The notes: generated by a model from the letters alone, not told the origin. Positions 34,125 to 43,032 are shown, counted from the stretch's first letter. The stretch: 64,000 bases of DNA from Thermococcus thermotolerans (GCF_024707485.1 NZ_CP102602.1:930001-994000); one strand, 5' to 3'. Translations and numbers: made by a program.

Positions 34125-35447
34125 TTAGTCCATATCCGGAACGTAGTCCAGTATGTCGCCCCTGCGCCGGACGATGTCCCCACGCCTGACGAACTGCATC
34201 GCTATCGCCGAGAGTACGAAGAAGGTTATTGAGAACGGTATCAGCGTCCTGTAGCCGATGAGGTCGAGGAAAGCTCCCGCCAGCGGAGGTGCAACGAGGT
34301 TCGCCGCCTGGCTGAAGAAATAGTAGAGCCCTGTGTAGCCGCCAAGCTTCTCCTCGGTGGTCATGTCAACTACCATGGGCAGGGAGTTGACGTTCACCAT
34401 GGCCCAGCCCATGCCTCCGACGAAGAAGAGCCCCATGAAGGTCATCACAACCGGATCCGTTAAGGAGCTGGATTCTGGCTTCTGGCCCTCGCCAACGAGA
34501 TAGGCCGCTATGAGTATGGCAACTATCACTATCAGCCCGAGCGTTATGGTCTGTCTCCTGCCAAGCCTTGCCCCGATAAAGCCTGCTGGAATTGCAAATA
34601 TCATGAAGCTGAGGGAGAACAGGCCGAGCATGAACGCGCCGGTGCTCTCCTCGATACCGAGGTAGTACTTGGCGTAGCTCGTGAAGAAGGTTTCCAGGGA
34701 GTTGAAGGCTATGAACCAGAGGAATATGGCCAAAAGTATGGCGAGCAGGCTCCTCTCGTGGCTGGCGAATACATCCTTGAGGTTCTCCTTGAGCTCACCG
34801 AAGCTCTTGTGTGATGTCTCCGACAGGAGCTTCCTGATGCTGACCTTCTTCCCGGGAACGCGGTACTCCTCCGGCTCGGGGACGAAGAGGACAACTAGGA
34901 GGTTGGCGAGGAGCATTATCGCGGCACCGAAGTAGAACGGGTAGGCGTAGTTCATGTCGTAGAGGGCCTTGCCGCCGAAGTACGCCAGCAGTGCCCCAAG
35001 GCCGCCCATAAAGTTGATTATCCCGTTGGCCTGGCTTCTCTTTTCACTGGGGGTTATGTCAGGCATGAAGGCAACAACCGGGGAGCGGAACAGTGCCATG
35101 AAGAAGTTCATAAAGACTATCGTCCCCATGAAGAGGGCAAGGTTCTCATACATCCTTGAAACCGGTATGAGCGCAAACATTATTGCGGCGGAGGGGGCAC
35201 CAAGGAGTATGTAGGGCTTTCTGCGCCCCAGTCTTGTTCGCGTCATGTCGCTTAATGCCCCAAGGAACGGGAGGAGGAGAACCGCGAACAGGTTGTCGAT
35301 GGTCATTATGAAGCCAGTCACTGTTTTGCTGAGATGGAATGTGTCCTGCAGGAATATCGGCACGTAGGCGTTGTAGAGCGCCCATATTATACTTATTCCG
35401 AAGAAGCCAAACCCAAGGAGGAATATTCTCGAATATTTGAACTCCAA
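34125..35447 (-). CDS. MFS transporter (SLC45-like)
   Basis: A 440-residue protein with 12 predicted transmembrane segments. The motif LGALSDMTRTRLGRRKPYIL lies between TM2 and TM3, with IGARLGRRQTITLG as the second copy. It is a paralogue of the neighbouring MFS protein rather than a copy. I chose the unusual start TTG 35447 because GGGGGTGA lies five bases upstream and the resulting N terminus leads straight into TM1; a longer reading frame upstream crosses into the divergent promoter. A sugar or glycoside substrate is inferred from family resemblance only. It is divergent from the GDPD genes. Confidence 0.82.
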   Translation of the reverse strand: MEFKYSRIFLLGFGFFGISIIWALYNAYVPIFLQDTFHLSKTVTGFIMTIDNLFAVLLLPFLGALSDMTRTRLGRRKPYILLGAPSAAIMFALIPVSRMYENLALFMGTIVFMNFFMALFRSPVVAFMPDITPSEKRSQANGIINFMGGLGALLAYFGGKALYDMNYAYPFYFGAAIMLLANLLVVLFVPEPEEYRVPGKKVSIRKLLSETSHKSFGELKENLKDVFASHERSLLAILLAIFLWFIAFNSLETFFTSYAKYYLGIEESTGAFMLGLFSLSFMIFAIPAGFIGARLGRRQTITLGLIVIVAILIAAYLVGEGQKPESSSLTDPVVMTFMGLFFVGGMGWAMVNVNSLPMVVDMTTEEKLGGYTGLYYFFSQAANLVAPPLAGAFLDLIGYRTLIPFSITFFVLSAIAMQFVRRGDIVRRRGDILDYVPDMD

Positions 35448-35539
35448 GATACTCACCCCCGCTGTGGGTCGTGACAACAGGGAAAATACACCGATGAAGC
35501 TTTTAAGGGTTGTGAGTCCATCTTTGAACGGTAGCAGAG

Positions 35540-36292
35540 ATGACACTTATGGACAGTGGGGAACCTCCAATACTGGGCCACAGAGGCTTCAGGGGAAGGC
35601 TCGAAAACACTCTGCCAGCGTTCAGGAGGGCGCTCAGGTATGCGGATGGAATCGAGTTCGACGTCAGACTAACGGGTGATGGAAAGCTCGTGGTCCACCA
35701 CGACGATTCATTTTACGCGAACGGCTCGCGGTACAGACTGAAGGCGCTGACCCTGAGGGAGCTGAGGAGACTGCACCCGCTGGGGAAACTTGTTCCCACA
35801 GTGGAAGAAGTTCTCCGCTCCTTCCCGGAGGCTCTTCTGAACGTGGACGTAAAAGAAATGGACGCCGTTAATGGCATAACGAAGCTCCTCGAACGATATA
35901 GGGCCACCGAAAACACAGTGTTCTCATCGGAGAACCCCGCGGTAGTCCGGGCCATACTCATGGAGTGTCCGGAATGCAGGGTGGGACTCTCGATAGTCGG
36001 ATACTCCTCGGTTCCATGGATATCCCGCCTCAGGGGAATTACCTCAGTCCATGTGCCGATAGATGCAGTCTCATACATCGGCTATCGGCCGCTGGTGGTT
36101 CTTTTGAGGAGCCTCAGGCGGCGCGGGCTGAAGGTTTACCTCTGGAACTACCGGATGGACGAGAGGGTCTGGGTTCCAAGGCTACTGTCCCTGGTTGATG
36201 TCATTATATCAGATAACCCGGCAAGGCTTAGGAAAAGTTTTTACGCTGAAGGTGTAGTCTTTCGGGGCGATTCATATGTGGGAACGCGATAG
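35540..36292 (+). CDS. Glycerophosphodiester phosphodiesterase family protein 1
   Basis: A 250-residue TIM-barrel GDPD, which cleaves glycerophosphodiesters to glycerol phosphate and an alcohol. Active-site parts seen are [25 protein letters not shown] and VVHHDDS. The later metal-site strand, usually with Glu (as NIELK in the next gene), reads NVDVK here, a conservative Glu-to-Asp change. The insertion loop is short, so it is a compact member. The 3' end overlaps the second GDPD gene by 17 bp. ATG 35540 or 35549 could be the start; no clear ribosome site is seen. Confidence 0.85.
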   Translation: MTLMDSGEPPILGHRGFRGRLENTLPAFRRALRYADGIEFDVRLTGDGKLVVHHDDSFYANGSRYRLKALTLRELRRLHPLGKLVPTVEEVLRSFPEALLNVDVKEMDAVNGITKLLERYRATENTVFSSENPAVVRAILMECPECRVGLSIVGYSSVPWISRLRGITSVHVPIDAVSYIGYRPLVVLLRSLRRRGLKVYLWNYRMDERVWVPRLLSLVDVIISDNPARLRKSFYAEGVVFRGDSYVGTR

Positions 36293-37022
36293 GGTTGTCG
36301 TCCTCGGACACAGGGGATACATGAGCGCATACCCGGAGAACAGCCTCCTGGCCTTCAGGAAGGCTATCGAAGCCGGTGCGGATGGAATCGAGCTGGACGT
36401 GTGGCTGACCAAGGATGGAGAGGTCATCGTCATGCACGACGAGACCATAGACAGGACGAGCAACATGAACGGAAGGCAGAAGGAGATGACCCTCGAAGAG
36501 CTCAAAAGGGCCGATATCGGCATGGGGGAGAGAATACCGACGCTTGAGGAGGTTTTTGAAGTTCTTCCCCGGGATGCCCTCCTCAACATCGAACTCAAAG
36601 ACCCCGATACCGCGGGAGAGGTCGCAAAAATCGTGGCCGAAAACAACCCGGATAGGGTCATGGTATCCTCGTTCATCATAGATGCTCTCAGGGAGTACAG
36701 GAAGCACGATAGAGACACCGTGATGGGCCTTCTTATAGACCGTGAAGAGGTCGTCCCGCTGATTCCAAAGCTGAAGGGGGAACTCAACCTGTGGTCGATA
36801 AACGTGCCCATGGAGGCGATACCTATAATCGGCTTTGAGAAGACCGTGCAGGCCCTTCACTGGGCGCGCTCCCTCGGCCTCAGGGTGGCGCTCTGGACCG
36901 AGAACGACGTCCTGTTCTACAAAGACGACAACCTGGCCAGGCTAAAGGGGCTGTTTGACGTTGTCATAGCGAACGATGTGGAAAGAATGATTGAGTATCT
37001 TAAAACCCTTGGACTCAGGTAA
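36276..37022 (+). CDS. Glycerophosphodiester phosphodiesterase family protein 2
   Basis: A 248-residue GDPD with the complete motif set: [41 protein letters not shown] and [10 protein letters not shown]. It should hydrolyse glycerophosphodiesters using a divalent metal and two histidines. It has no signal peptide, so it is cytoplasmic. It overlaps the first GDPD gene by 17 bp and has GGGGCGA upstream of ATG 36276, so both are made from one mRNA. The natural substrate in archaea could be head groups freed from ether lipids; this is inference. Confidence 0.92.
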   Translation: MWERDRVVVLGHRGYMSAYPENSLLAFRKAIEAGADGIELDVWLTKDGEVIVMHDETIDRTSNMNGRQKEMTLEELKRADIGMGERIPTLEEVFEVLPRDALLNIELKDPDTAGEVAKIVAENNPDRVMVSSFIIDALREYRKHDRDTVMGLLIDREEVVPLIPKLKGELNLWSINVPMEAIPIIGFEKTVQALHWARSLGLRVALWTENDVLFYKDDNLARLKGLFDVVIANDVERMIEYLKTLGLR

Positions 37023-37063
37023 ACCCTTTTAAGGTTCTTTCCTTTACTCCATATGGTGGGGAT

Positions 37064-37735
37064 ATGCGGTGGGGTCCGCTTCTCATTCTCATAGCCATTG
37101 CCCTAATGCTGGCATCTGCAATGGTACCACCGGCCAGGTACGTTCCCCCTCCACGGCTGACCATAGATTCCAACCTTGGGGAGTTCACGGAGGAGCTTGA
37201 GAGGCACAACGTGGCAAAGCCATACCTCTGCGAGCCGGCCGAAAGGGTTATCGTCACGTGCCACATTCGCTCCGATTGGGAGCTGAACAGAACCATAACG
37301 GCTCTCGATAGGTTTCCACACTTCTCGATAGAGCTCACCAACGGCTACGACGAAACCGATGTCGTGGTTTTCAACAAGAGCGAGTTTTACTCGGCCCTTC
37401 CGAACACATGCCGTCCCTGGGGAAAGGTTGAACCGAAACCTGTCAAACTGGATCAGGACCGACTGGAGAAGGAGCTGGAAGCCTACAGGGAGCTGGAAGG
37501 CCTGATTGACGATCCCACGGAGAGGGAGTTCATCCACAACCGCACCATCGAGTTGGAGGAACTCCTCGGGTTGAGGCAGAAGGAGCCGATCTACAACGCA
37601 ACGTTCGCCCATGTCATCCTAATGTACCCGGTAAAGACTGAGAGCAATGCACCCCTGATGGCGGCCCTGTGGACGGGCGTCATCCTCACAGGAGTGGCCG
37701 GGCTGGTGATGGTATGGAGGGAAAGAAGGACCTGA
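37064..37735 (+). CDS. Membrane protein of unknown function, two membrane segments
   Basis: A 223-residue protein I do not recognise. It has an N-terminal hydrophobic segment (about residues 5-23), an extracytoplasmic domain of about 170 residues with two cysteines (CEPAERVIVTCHIRSDW) and several N-x-T sites, then a C-terminal membrane segment (about 196-215) and a basic end. The next gene, which overlaps it, encodes a protein of the same plan, so the two probably form a heteromeric membrane complex. ATG 37064 lies soon after GGGGAT. Confidence 0.6.
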   Translation: MRWGPLLILIAIALMLASAMVPPARYVPPPRLTIDSNLGEFTEELERHNVAKPYLCEPAERVIVTCHIRSDWELNRTITALDRFPHFSIELTNGYDETDVVVFNKSEFYSALPNTCRPWGKVEPKPVKLDQDRLEKELEAYRELEGLIDDPTEREFIHNRTIELEELLGLRQKEPIYNATFAHVILMYPVKTESNAPLMAALWTGVILTGVAGLVMVWRERRT

Positions 37736-38415
37736 TGCTCGCGATGGCTCCATTCGTGATTTTCATACTCTTGGGCTCAATATTCCTCGGCACCTACTAC
37801 CGGGAGACGTCCCTAGCAAGGGAACAGGTCGCCGGTATAGACGAACTTGAGGGGATCGGGGAAGAAAATGCCCCCTGGAGCGGGCTCTGCAACATTGTGA
37901 ACATATATGTCACGGTGAGGGACCGTGAGGACGCCGCAAGGCTGGAGGAGTTCCTCAGGGAGGAGAGAATAAGGGTCACCGTTTCAAGACACGGGGAGAG
38001 GTTCATATCCATGATGGGCAGGGTTGCACTGAAGGATGTTGACAGGATTGTGGAAAAGGGTAAAAAGAACGGATGGGCGACTGTGTACCACAATAACTCC
38101 GATTTCTGCGCCAAGTGGATTTCCAGGTTCGAAATGGAGAACTGGATAATATCCTCCCATCTGGATGAACTCTCCCCCGATAGTAGGGAAACCCTCACAG
38201 GAATCATGGAGAGCAACAGGAAGAGAATTAAGGAAATTGAAAACGAGACGAGGCTGTGGGCGGAGCTGAACATCATGGTGCAGGCGGGGCCTTCCTACAC
38301 GTCCGAAAGTTTCCACGACCTCTCGGGCTCTCTGGCAACGTGGGGTGTTGTTCTGGGAGTCCCGTTCCTTATGTGGTGGGTTTTCAAGGACAAACATAAA
38401 AAAGGAGAGAACTAG
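37714..38415 (+). CDS. Membrane protein of unknown function, partner of the preceding gene
   Basis: A 233-residue protein with an N-terminal membrane segment (about 8-26), an extracytoplasmic region with two cysteines (CNIVNIYVTVRD and NNSDFCAKW) and a coiled-coil-like stretch near 165-195, then a C-terminal membrane segment (about 205-224). The layout mirrors the preceding protein. It overlaps that gene by 22 bp when started at ATG 37714; ATG 37735, which overlaps its TGA, is an equally good start with AAGGA upstream. Function unknown. Confidence 0.58.
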   Translation: MEGKKDLMLAMAPFVIFILLGSIFLGTYYRETSLAREQVAGIDELEGIGEENAPWSGLCNIVNIYVTVRDREDAARLEEFLREERIRVTVSRHGERFISMMGRVALKDVDRIVEKGKKNGWATVYHNNSDFCAKWISRFEMENWIISSHLDELSPDSRETLTGIMESNRKRIKEIENETRLWAELNIMVQAGPSYTSESFHDLSGSLATWGVVLGVPFLMWWVFKDKHKKGEN

Positions 38416-38427
38416 CGGTGGAATTCC

Positions 38428-39231
38428 TCACCAGAACATTTCATCAAAGTCGCTGGCGTTCTCTATTCCATTGGGAGCCACTATGTGTACCGGCTTGTTT
38501 ACGTCCGAGAGCTTGACCTCATCATGAACCGTCATGTGGACTTCCACAGGTTTCTCAGAGATCCCCGTCATCCTCATCACGACGTCCATGTACGTCTCTA
38601 TGAATACGGGAGTCCCATCGTCCCTGAGGTGAACCTCGACCCAACCGGATTTCGTGTCCACGGTGACGTTGCCGGGGAGGTTGCCCCAGGCCTCATTGAG
38701 GTAGTCGGTCTGATTGGTGGCGTTAACGAATTCCCAGAAGGTGACGTTGACGCGGAAGGCGTAGCCATCGGTCAGCTTCTTGATGGTCACGTTCTTCCTC
38801 TTCAGGAGGTTCTCGATGTAGTCGACGTTAAGCGAGCCCCTCGCCTGGGTGGAGATGTCATTATTGCTGGGGACGTTGTACCATTTTCCATCAACTTTGA
38901 GGTACACAAGGGTTCCGTTGACAAAGTACGGCCAGTTGAAGGTTATGTTCATCCCCATCGTGTGCATGTTCATGGTCATGTTTCCTGTTTCGAGGCCACT
39001 GGTTTTGTTGAACATCCCGATAACACGGCCGGACATCGTTATGTTGACCGTCCTGTTGGTTATCGGCTCCGTAAAGTGCATGGTCATAGAGAAGTTCTGG
39101 TCGTACCTGGCAGTCTCAATGTCGTTCAGGGCATTCAGAACCTTATCCTTGGTCAGACCAGCGTTTTCCCCTATACATCCGCTTGCCAGTACTATTAGAC
39201 CAACCAGCAAAAGCGCCATGACCCGCCTCAT
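38428..39231 (-). CDS. Lipoprotein with LppX/LolA-like domain
   Basis: A 267-residue surface lipoprotein. The signal peptide ends LIVLASGC, so Cys near residue 19 is the lipid site. The mature part contains many N-x-S/T sites and alternating beta strands (MTMHFTEPITNRTVNITMSG, WYNVPSNND) like the beta-sheet half-barrel proteins of the LppX/LolA or DUF6612 kind; these carry lipids in bacteria. ATG 39231 follows GGGAGGT. A similar lipoprotein is encoded at 40289-41041, with a PrsW-type protease gene between them. Confidence 0.7.
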   Translation of the reverse strand: MRRVMALLLVGLIVLASGCIGENAGLTKDKVLNALNDIETARYDQNFSMTMHFTEPITNRTVNITMSGRVIGMFNKTSGLETGNMTMNMHTMGMNITFNWPYFVNGTLVYLKVDGKWYNVPSNNDISTQARGSLNVDYIENLLKRKNVTIKKLTDGYAFRVNVTFWEFVNATNQTDYLNEAWGNLPGNVTVDTKSGWVEVHLRDDGTPVFIETYMDVVMRMTGISEKPVEVHMTVHDEVKLSDVNKPVHIVAPNGIENASDFDEMFW

Positions 39232-39337
39232 GGTACTACCTCCCATAGTCTCGCCAGAATATCCACGAATAGGTTTAAATACTTTTTCTATTCAGATTTT
39301 GCAAACTACTGAGAAAAGTTAGCAAAAAGTGGAAAGC

Positions 39338-39538
39338 TCAAAGTGCCTCGAACTTCTGGAGGAATATCCTGAGGTCTGTCCTAAACGGCTCTTCCGCGCG
39401 CTCTATCTCCTCGTTAAGGAGCCGAAGAAAATTTGTCTCATCCGTGGATTCCTCCCATAGGCGTTTTACGAGATTTTCCAGCCTCTCATAGTACTCCACG
39501 TAGGGCCTTGCCTCAAACAGAGCCTCTTTCAGTTTCAC
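39338..39538 (-). CDS. Small acidic helical protein coupled to PrsW
   Basis: A 66-residue, charged, probably fully helical protein (EARPYVEYYERLENLVKRLW near the start) with no cysteine or membrane segment. GTG 39538 overlaps the stop of the PrsW-like gene (GTGA) and has GGAGGG upstream, which supports it as a real gene despite its size. I do not know its function; a soluble partner of the protease is suggested by the coupling. Confidence 0.6.
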   Translation of the reverse strand: MKLKEALFEARPYVEYYERLENLVKRLWEESTDETNFLRLLNEEIERAEEPFRTDLRIFLQKFEAL

Positions 39539-40242
39539 ATCCCATCCCTCCTCTTGAACCAGTAGTACCACAGCCTGCCAACGTCCTCTGCCTGCCCCAT
39601 TATCATGAAGTATCGGAGTATCGCGAGGTTCACGAGTATCAGCAATATCAGGATTATGTTGTACGCAGGCACTTCTCGGCTCAGGAAGGCGTAGTAGTCC
39701 CAGATGAAGTGAAGGAGCATCGCGAGGAGGAAATAGGGCCTGACGGAGGTTACTTTGCCCTCAGCCTTCATCCCGTAGCCGACGCCTATGACCGCACTCC
39801 ATGCACCGTGGGCGAATGGGGTCAGGAAAGCCCTAACAATGGTTACCGAAATACCGTATCCCAGGCCGTAGAGAAAGTTCTCAGTTGCTGCAAATCCCAG
39901 ACCAGCCGCGACACCGTAAACAAGGCCGTCCATTATGCCGTCCATCTGGCCCGCTTTAAAGGGCCACCTTATTGCCAGCGCCTTGGCGGGCTCCTCAACG
40001 ATTCCCGCCACAAGGGCAACGTAAAACGCGGTCAGCGGAAGAACCGGCTTCACGATGCCTCCGATGGTAAGAACACTCTCCAAGATGTAGGCGATTCCAA
40101 CGGAGAGTGTCCCCCCGAGTATGAACGTCCCTACCACGTACTTTCTCGGTTCCGGCTCGTACTTATCGGCGTGATAGAAGTACCAGAGTATCACCAGAGC
40201 GGGAGCGTATGCAAAGAACACTATTGCGCTTAGGAAGTCCAT
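39535..40242 (-). CDS. PrsW family intramembrane metalloprotease
   Basis: A 235-residue membrane protein with about seven segments. It shows PrsW motifs: VEEPAKA (EExxK), GLGFAATENFLYG (FxxxEN), and histidines in TPFAHGAWSA and LLHFIWDYYA. Bacillus PrsW cuts an anti-sigma factor within the membrane; archaea have no sigma factors, so the target here is unknown. ATG 40242 follows GGTGAAGTGA. It is coupled by GTGA overlap to a small acidic gene and flanked by genes for two lipoproteins, which are possible substrates. Confidence 0.85.
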   Translation of the reverse strand: MDFLSAIVFFAYAPALVILWYFYHADKYEPEPRKYVVGTFILGGTLSVGIAYILESVLTIGGIVKPVLPLTAFYVALVAGIVEEPAKALAIRWPFKAGQMDGIMDGLVYGVAAGLGFAATENFLYGLGYGISVTIVRAFLTPFAHGAWSAVIGVGYGMKAEGKVTSVRPYFLLAMLLHFIWDYYAFLSREVPAYNIILILLILVNLAILRYFMIMGQAEDVGRLWYYWFKRRDGM

Positions 40243-40288
40243 ATGTCACTTCACCAAAAGAAAATTGGGGGCTTGAAAATTTAAAGGT

Positions 40289-41041
40289 TTAGCATTTGCC
40301 AAGAAGCTCCCCTATGTCGAGTCCCTGAGCTTGCAGGTAATCCACGAGAGGCTGGGGAGGCTTTACAGAGGCCGAATTAACGCTGGTTATCTCTATTTTA
40401 ATCTCATCAACCCAGCGTTCGTTGTCTTTCCTGTAGTATGCCTTCTGGAGTATCTCAACGGGGATGAGGTTTTTGGCCAGCTTTATTGTCACGGTACCGC
40501 TGTAGTCCTTTTCATTCCCCGCTTCGCTCCAGATGGTGTGATTAACTGTGAGGATATAATAGTCCCCCTCAGTTGTGAGCGTTGCATTTTCAAGGGGAAA
40601 GTCCTTCCAGAGGTTATCAAGAAGGGTTGAGTTCACTTTGGGTCCATTTCCATTCTCATAGCACGAAAACTGCCAGTCTACCAGACCACTTCTGTTGGTC
40701 AGTGTTACAAAGCCAGCTTTAGTTGTGTAGTAGTAGAGGGCATAGGCCAGCTTTCCAGTCTTGTTTGCTATGGTAATCGAGGATTTCATACCAGTCTCTT
40801 TGTCCAAGGAGACCCTGGAATAGAGCGTTGCTACAAGTTTAGTTCCGTTGTACGTTTTAACGTACATAACGTATTCATAGCTTTTTATTCCAGCAACTGC
40901 GCTTTCAAGCTGCTCCTTTGTAAAAGGTAGGTTTTGGGTTGTGGTTGTTGTCGGAGTGTTACCCCCCGAGGAGATGCACCCAGACACAAGAACCGTGAGA
41001 ACGAGCAGCACACCGATGATTCCTAGGTATTCCTTTCTCAT
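40289..41041 (-). CDS. Lipoprotein, related in plan to the one at 38428
   Basis: A 250-residue lipoprotein with signal peptide ending VLVSGC (Cys near residue 22) and a Gly/Thr-rich linker. The mature domain begins FTKEQLESAVAGIKSYEYVM and continues as alternating strands with N-x-T sites, parallel to TKDKVLNALNDIETARYDQN in the lipoprotein at 38428-39231. The two are probably distant paralogues of an LppX/LolA-like lipid or ligand carrier. ATG 41041 follows GGGTGATAG. Confidence 0.68.
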   Translation of the reverse strand: MRKEYLGIIGVLLVLTVLVSGCISSGGNTPTTTTTQNLPFTKEQLESAVAGIKSYEYVMYVKTYNGTKLVATLYSRVSLDKETGMKSSITIANKTGKLAYALYYYTTKAGFVTLTNRSGLVDWQFSCYENGNGPKVNSTLLDNLWKDFPLENATLTTEGDYYILTVNHTIWSEAGNEKDYSGTVTIKLAKNLIPVEILQKAYYRKDNERWVDEIKIEITSVNSASVKPPQPLVDYLQAQGLDIGELLGKC

Positions 41042-41087
41042 TCTATCACCCGAGAATAGTTCAGCTCCCGGTATTAAAAGGTTGGCA

Positions 41088-41768
41088 TCAAAGTGAACTC
41101 AAAACCCTGCTCAGATCACCCAGCCGGCCGAAGTCCAGGAGTTCGTCCTCCACAGGAACAAGAACCTTGGCATCAAACAGGTCATACTCGCGGAGGAAAG
41201 GGGAGACTATCTCCCTGAGCACATCGTTTCCGTACGCCCAGGGACTGAATGCGGGAAGTACTATAAGCTCCTCACCCATCAGAAAGGCGGGAACCTTAAC
41301 CAGCGCCCCCACCTCATCCCGAAGCCGTATTGAGGGGTGTTCATGACCTATGATGAAGCGCTCCCCCTCGACGAGTTTATGGCCATGAACTAGCTTCCAC
41401 TTTCCCAATTCAAGTTCATCAACCACCTCAACACCCAGCTCCCTGAGCCAGAGCGTTCCGACGTCGTGGTTTCCCCTCACCAGGACTAGTTCACTTACCA
41501 GAGGCAATGCCTCACCAACGAATGCCTTCAGCTCTTCCCTCTCCCTCCATTCGGGCACAAAGGAGTGCTTCAGATCGCCGTCCACAACAAGAACCTTCGG
41601 TTTTTCCCGCTCTATGAGGGATTTCAGCTTCCCAACAACCTCTCTGAACACCCGGGGGAGATAAAAGCCCTCCCTTGCCATGCTGACCTCGTAACCCAGA
41701 TGAAGGTCGGCTATGACCAGGGTATTTCCGAGTTTCAGTGCCTTTCCCGGAAGCGGTGTGGGCCTCAT
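41088..41768 (-). CDS. Metallophosphoesterase (MJ0037-like)
   Basis: A 226-residue calcineurin-like phosphoesterase. Metal-binding motifs run in order: IADLHLGYE (D-x-H), VDGDLKHSF (GD), LVRGNHDVG (GNHD), VHGHK and GHEHPS. This set binds two metal ions and hydrolyses phosphomonoesters or diesters. The family resembles the archaeal MJ0037/YmdB-independent group often near helicase genes; the substrate is unknown. The ATG lies about 25 nt from AAAGTTTAAAAG on the minus strand and has no ribosome site, so the mRNA may be leaderless. It is divergent from the 94-residue gene at 41860. Confidence 0.85.
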   Translation of the reverse strand: MRPTPLPGKALKLGNTLVIADLHLGYEVSMAREGFYLPRVFREVVGKLKSLIEREKPKVLVVDGDLKHSFVPEWREREELKAFVGEALPLVSELVLVRGNHDVGTLWLRELGVEVVDELELGKWKLVHGHKLVEGERFIIGHEHPSIRLRDEVGALVKVPAFLMGEELIVLPAFSPWAYGNDVLREIVSPFLREYDLFDAKVLVPVEDELLDFGRLGDLSRVLSSL

Positions 41769-41828
41769 GTGCTGGAGTTTGACCTCTGGCTTTTAAACTT
41801 TGTTAGGGCAACCGAAAAGGTTTTAAAT

Positions 41829-41847
41829 CTGTCCATTAAGTGGACAG
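41829..41847. promoter_or_regulatory. Perfect palindrome at the promoter of the 94-residue gene
   Basis: CTGTCCA-TTAAG-TGGACAG, 7-bp arms with a 5-bp centre. It follows the TATA-like GGTTTTAAAT (41818-41827, after CGAAAA) and covers the expected transcription start. This is the position of a repressor operator. Confidence 0.5.
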
Positions 41848-41859
41848 TGGTGAGTAAGA

Positions 41860-42144
41860 ATGCCCTATATTGGTTTCGCAAGGAGTCCTCACGGGCCGGC
41901 TAAAACTTATCAGCTCGTGCTCGGCGAGCTTGAAAAGCGGGGATTTTCCATCGGGTTTTCAAAACATCACTGGGCCGGCGACCTGCCATTCGGTCTGATA
42001 GTGGCCGAAACGGACAGGGGAGAAGTCGCCATAAGATGGGCGCTGGGTAGGGAGTTTACGGTAGAGCTTGAAGAGGTGGATGGAGAGACATACGACGAGT
42101 TCATTGAGGACACGCTTGAGTACACCAACGCGGATTCAGGGTGA
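41860..42144 (+). CDS. Small protein of unknown function
   Basis: A 94-residue mixed alpha/beta protein with no membrane segment or cysteine. It begins MPYIGFARSPHGPAKTYQLV and includes AETDRGEVAIRWALGREFTV. I do not recognise the family. ATG 41860 follows GGTGAG and a strong BRE/TATA pair, with a perfect palindrome at the start site, so it appears to be individually regulated. Its last 9 bp overlap the convergent HAD gene. Confidence 0.6.
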   Translation: MPYIGFARSPHGPAKTYQLVLGELEKRGFSIGFSKHHWAGDLPFGLIVAETDRGEVAIRWALGREFTVELEEVDGETYDEFIEDTLEYTNADSG

Positions 42145-42813
42145 GCGCTCCTGTCTTATTCTCTCTATCACGTCGAATATGCTCCACAGGTCGCGTATCA
42201 CATGGAGGTGCGGTATTAAGGCTAGCCTCTCGCGGTTCTTCTCAACGAACTTGGCGCTGAAGGGGAAGTAGTACCAGACGTATTCGGTGTTCTCGTCGCC
42301 GTGCCCTATAAAGCGCCAGGGCTTATCGTCAACCCACACGAATACCTCGTCCCCGTACTTCTCGCGGACGAGCCTGAAGGCCTCGTCTATCGTCATCTCG
42401 CGCCCGAAAACTATAACGTCGTCAAAGAGGTCGTAGATCCCCATCTCCTTGAGCCTTCTAACCTTCATACCATCTATGAAGTCCTCCGCCGAGAAAGAAA
42501 TTACTATGTGGCCCCCCTCTTTGAGCCGTTTGAGAAGTTCGGGGGCATCGTCGAGTGGTTTGGTTAGCTTTGCCCTCTCCTCAAACCATGTTTCAAAAAA
42601 CTTTGTCCTCAGAAAGAAGGGGGGCTTTGACTTCTTCCTATGGCTTCCAAAGGTCGGCCTCTCAAAGTAGTTCTCAATTTTGGTGAGCACCTTGGCCCAG
42701 ATGCCCTTGAACGGCAACCATGGATAGCGTCTCTCCAAAGCTTTCACGAATGCCTCCTCTATGCACGAGTACGTGTCGGCCAGCGTCCCATCGAAGTCGA
42801 AGGCTATTATCAT
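42136..42813 (-). CDS. HAD superfamily hydrolase
   Basis: A 225-residue HAD-type phosphatase. Motif I is FDFDGTLADT (nucleophile Asp near residue 6), motif II is VISFSAED, and motif IV is WVDDKPW. A helical cap of about 70 residues lies between motifs I and II. The family removes phosphate from small molecules such as sugar phosphates or phosphoglycolate; the substrate cannot be told. ATG 42813 follows GGGGGACAT. It is convergent with the small gene at 41860 and divergent from the phospholipase C homologue. Confidence 0.82.
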   Translation of the reverse strand: MIIAFDFDGTLADTYSCIEEAFVKALERRYPWLPFKGIWAKVLTKIENYFERPTFGSHRKKSKPPFFLRTKFFETWFEERAKLTKPLDDAPELLKRLKEGGHIVISFSAEDFIDGMKVRRLKEMGIYDLFDDVIVFGREMTIDEAFRLVREKYGDEVFVWVDDKPWRFIGHGDENTEYVWYYFPFSAKFVEKNRERLALIPHLHVIRDLWSIFDVIERIRQERSP

Positions 42814-43032
42814 GATGTCCCCCTCCAGCGTGGTGGATGGTGTGGCCTTTAAGCTTTGCCTTTATGACTCTCTCTTTTCTTGAACCACAAACACCACATC
42901 GGGCCAAATACCACAGCTTCAGACGACACCTTCCGACTCAAATGGAGTATACTTTGTAACTTCGGTAACTCGAAAGAGTTTTAACTTCTTTTAACCTCAG
43001 AGAAATCTGCCATCTGTTTGGAGGGGGATAAA

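Noticed and set aside
42674-42907. A small minus-strand frame beginning MARCGVCGSRKERVIK, zinc-ribbon-like
   Set aside because: The CxxC looks tempting, but the start would be TTG without a ribosome site, most of the frame overlaps the HAD gene, and only one cysteine pair is present.
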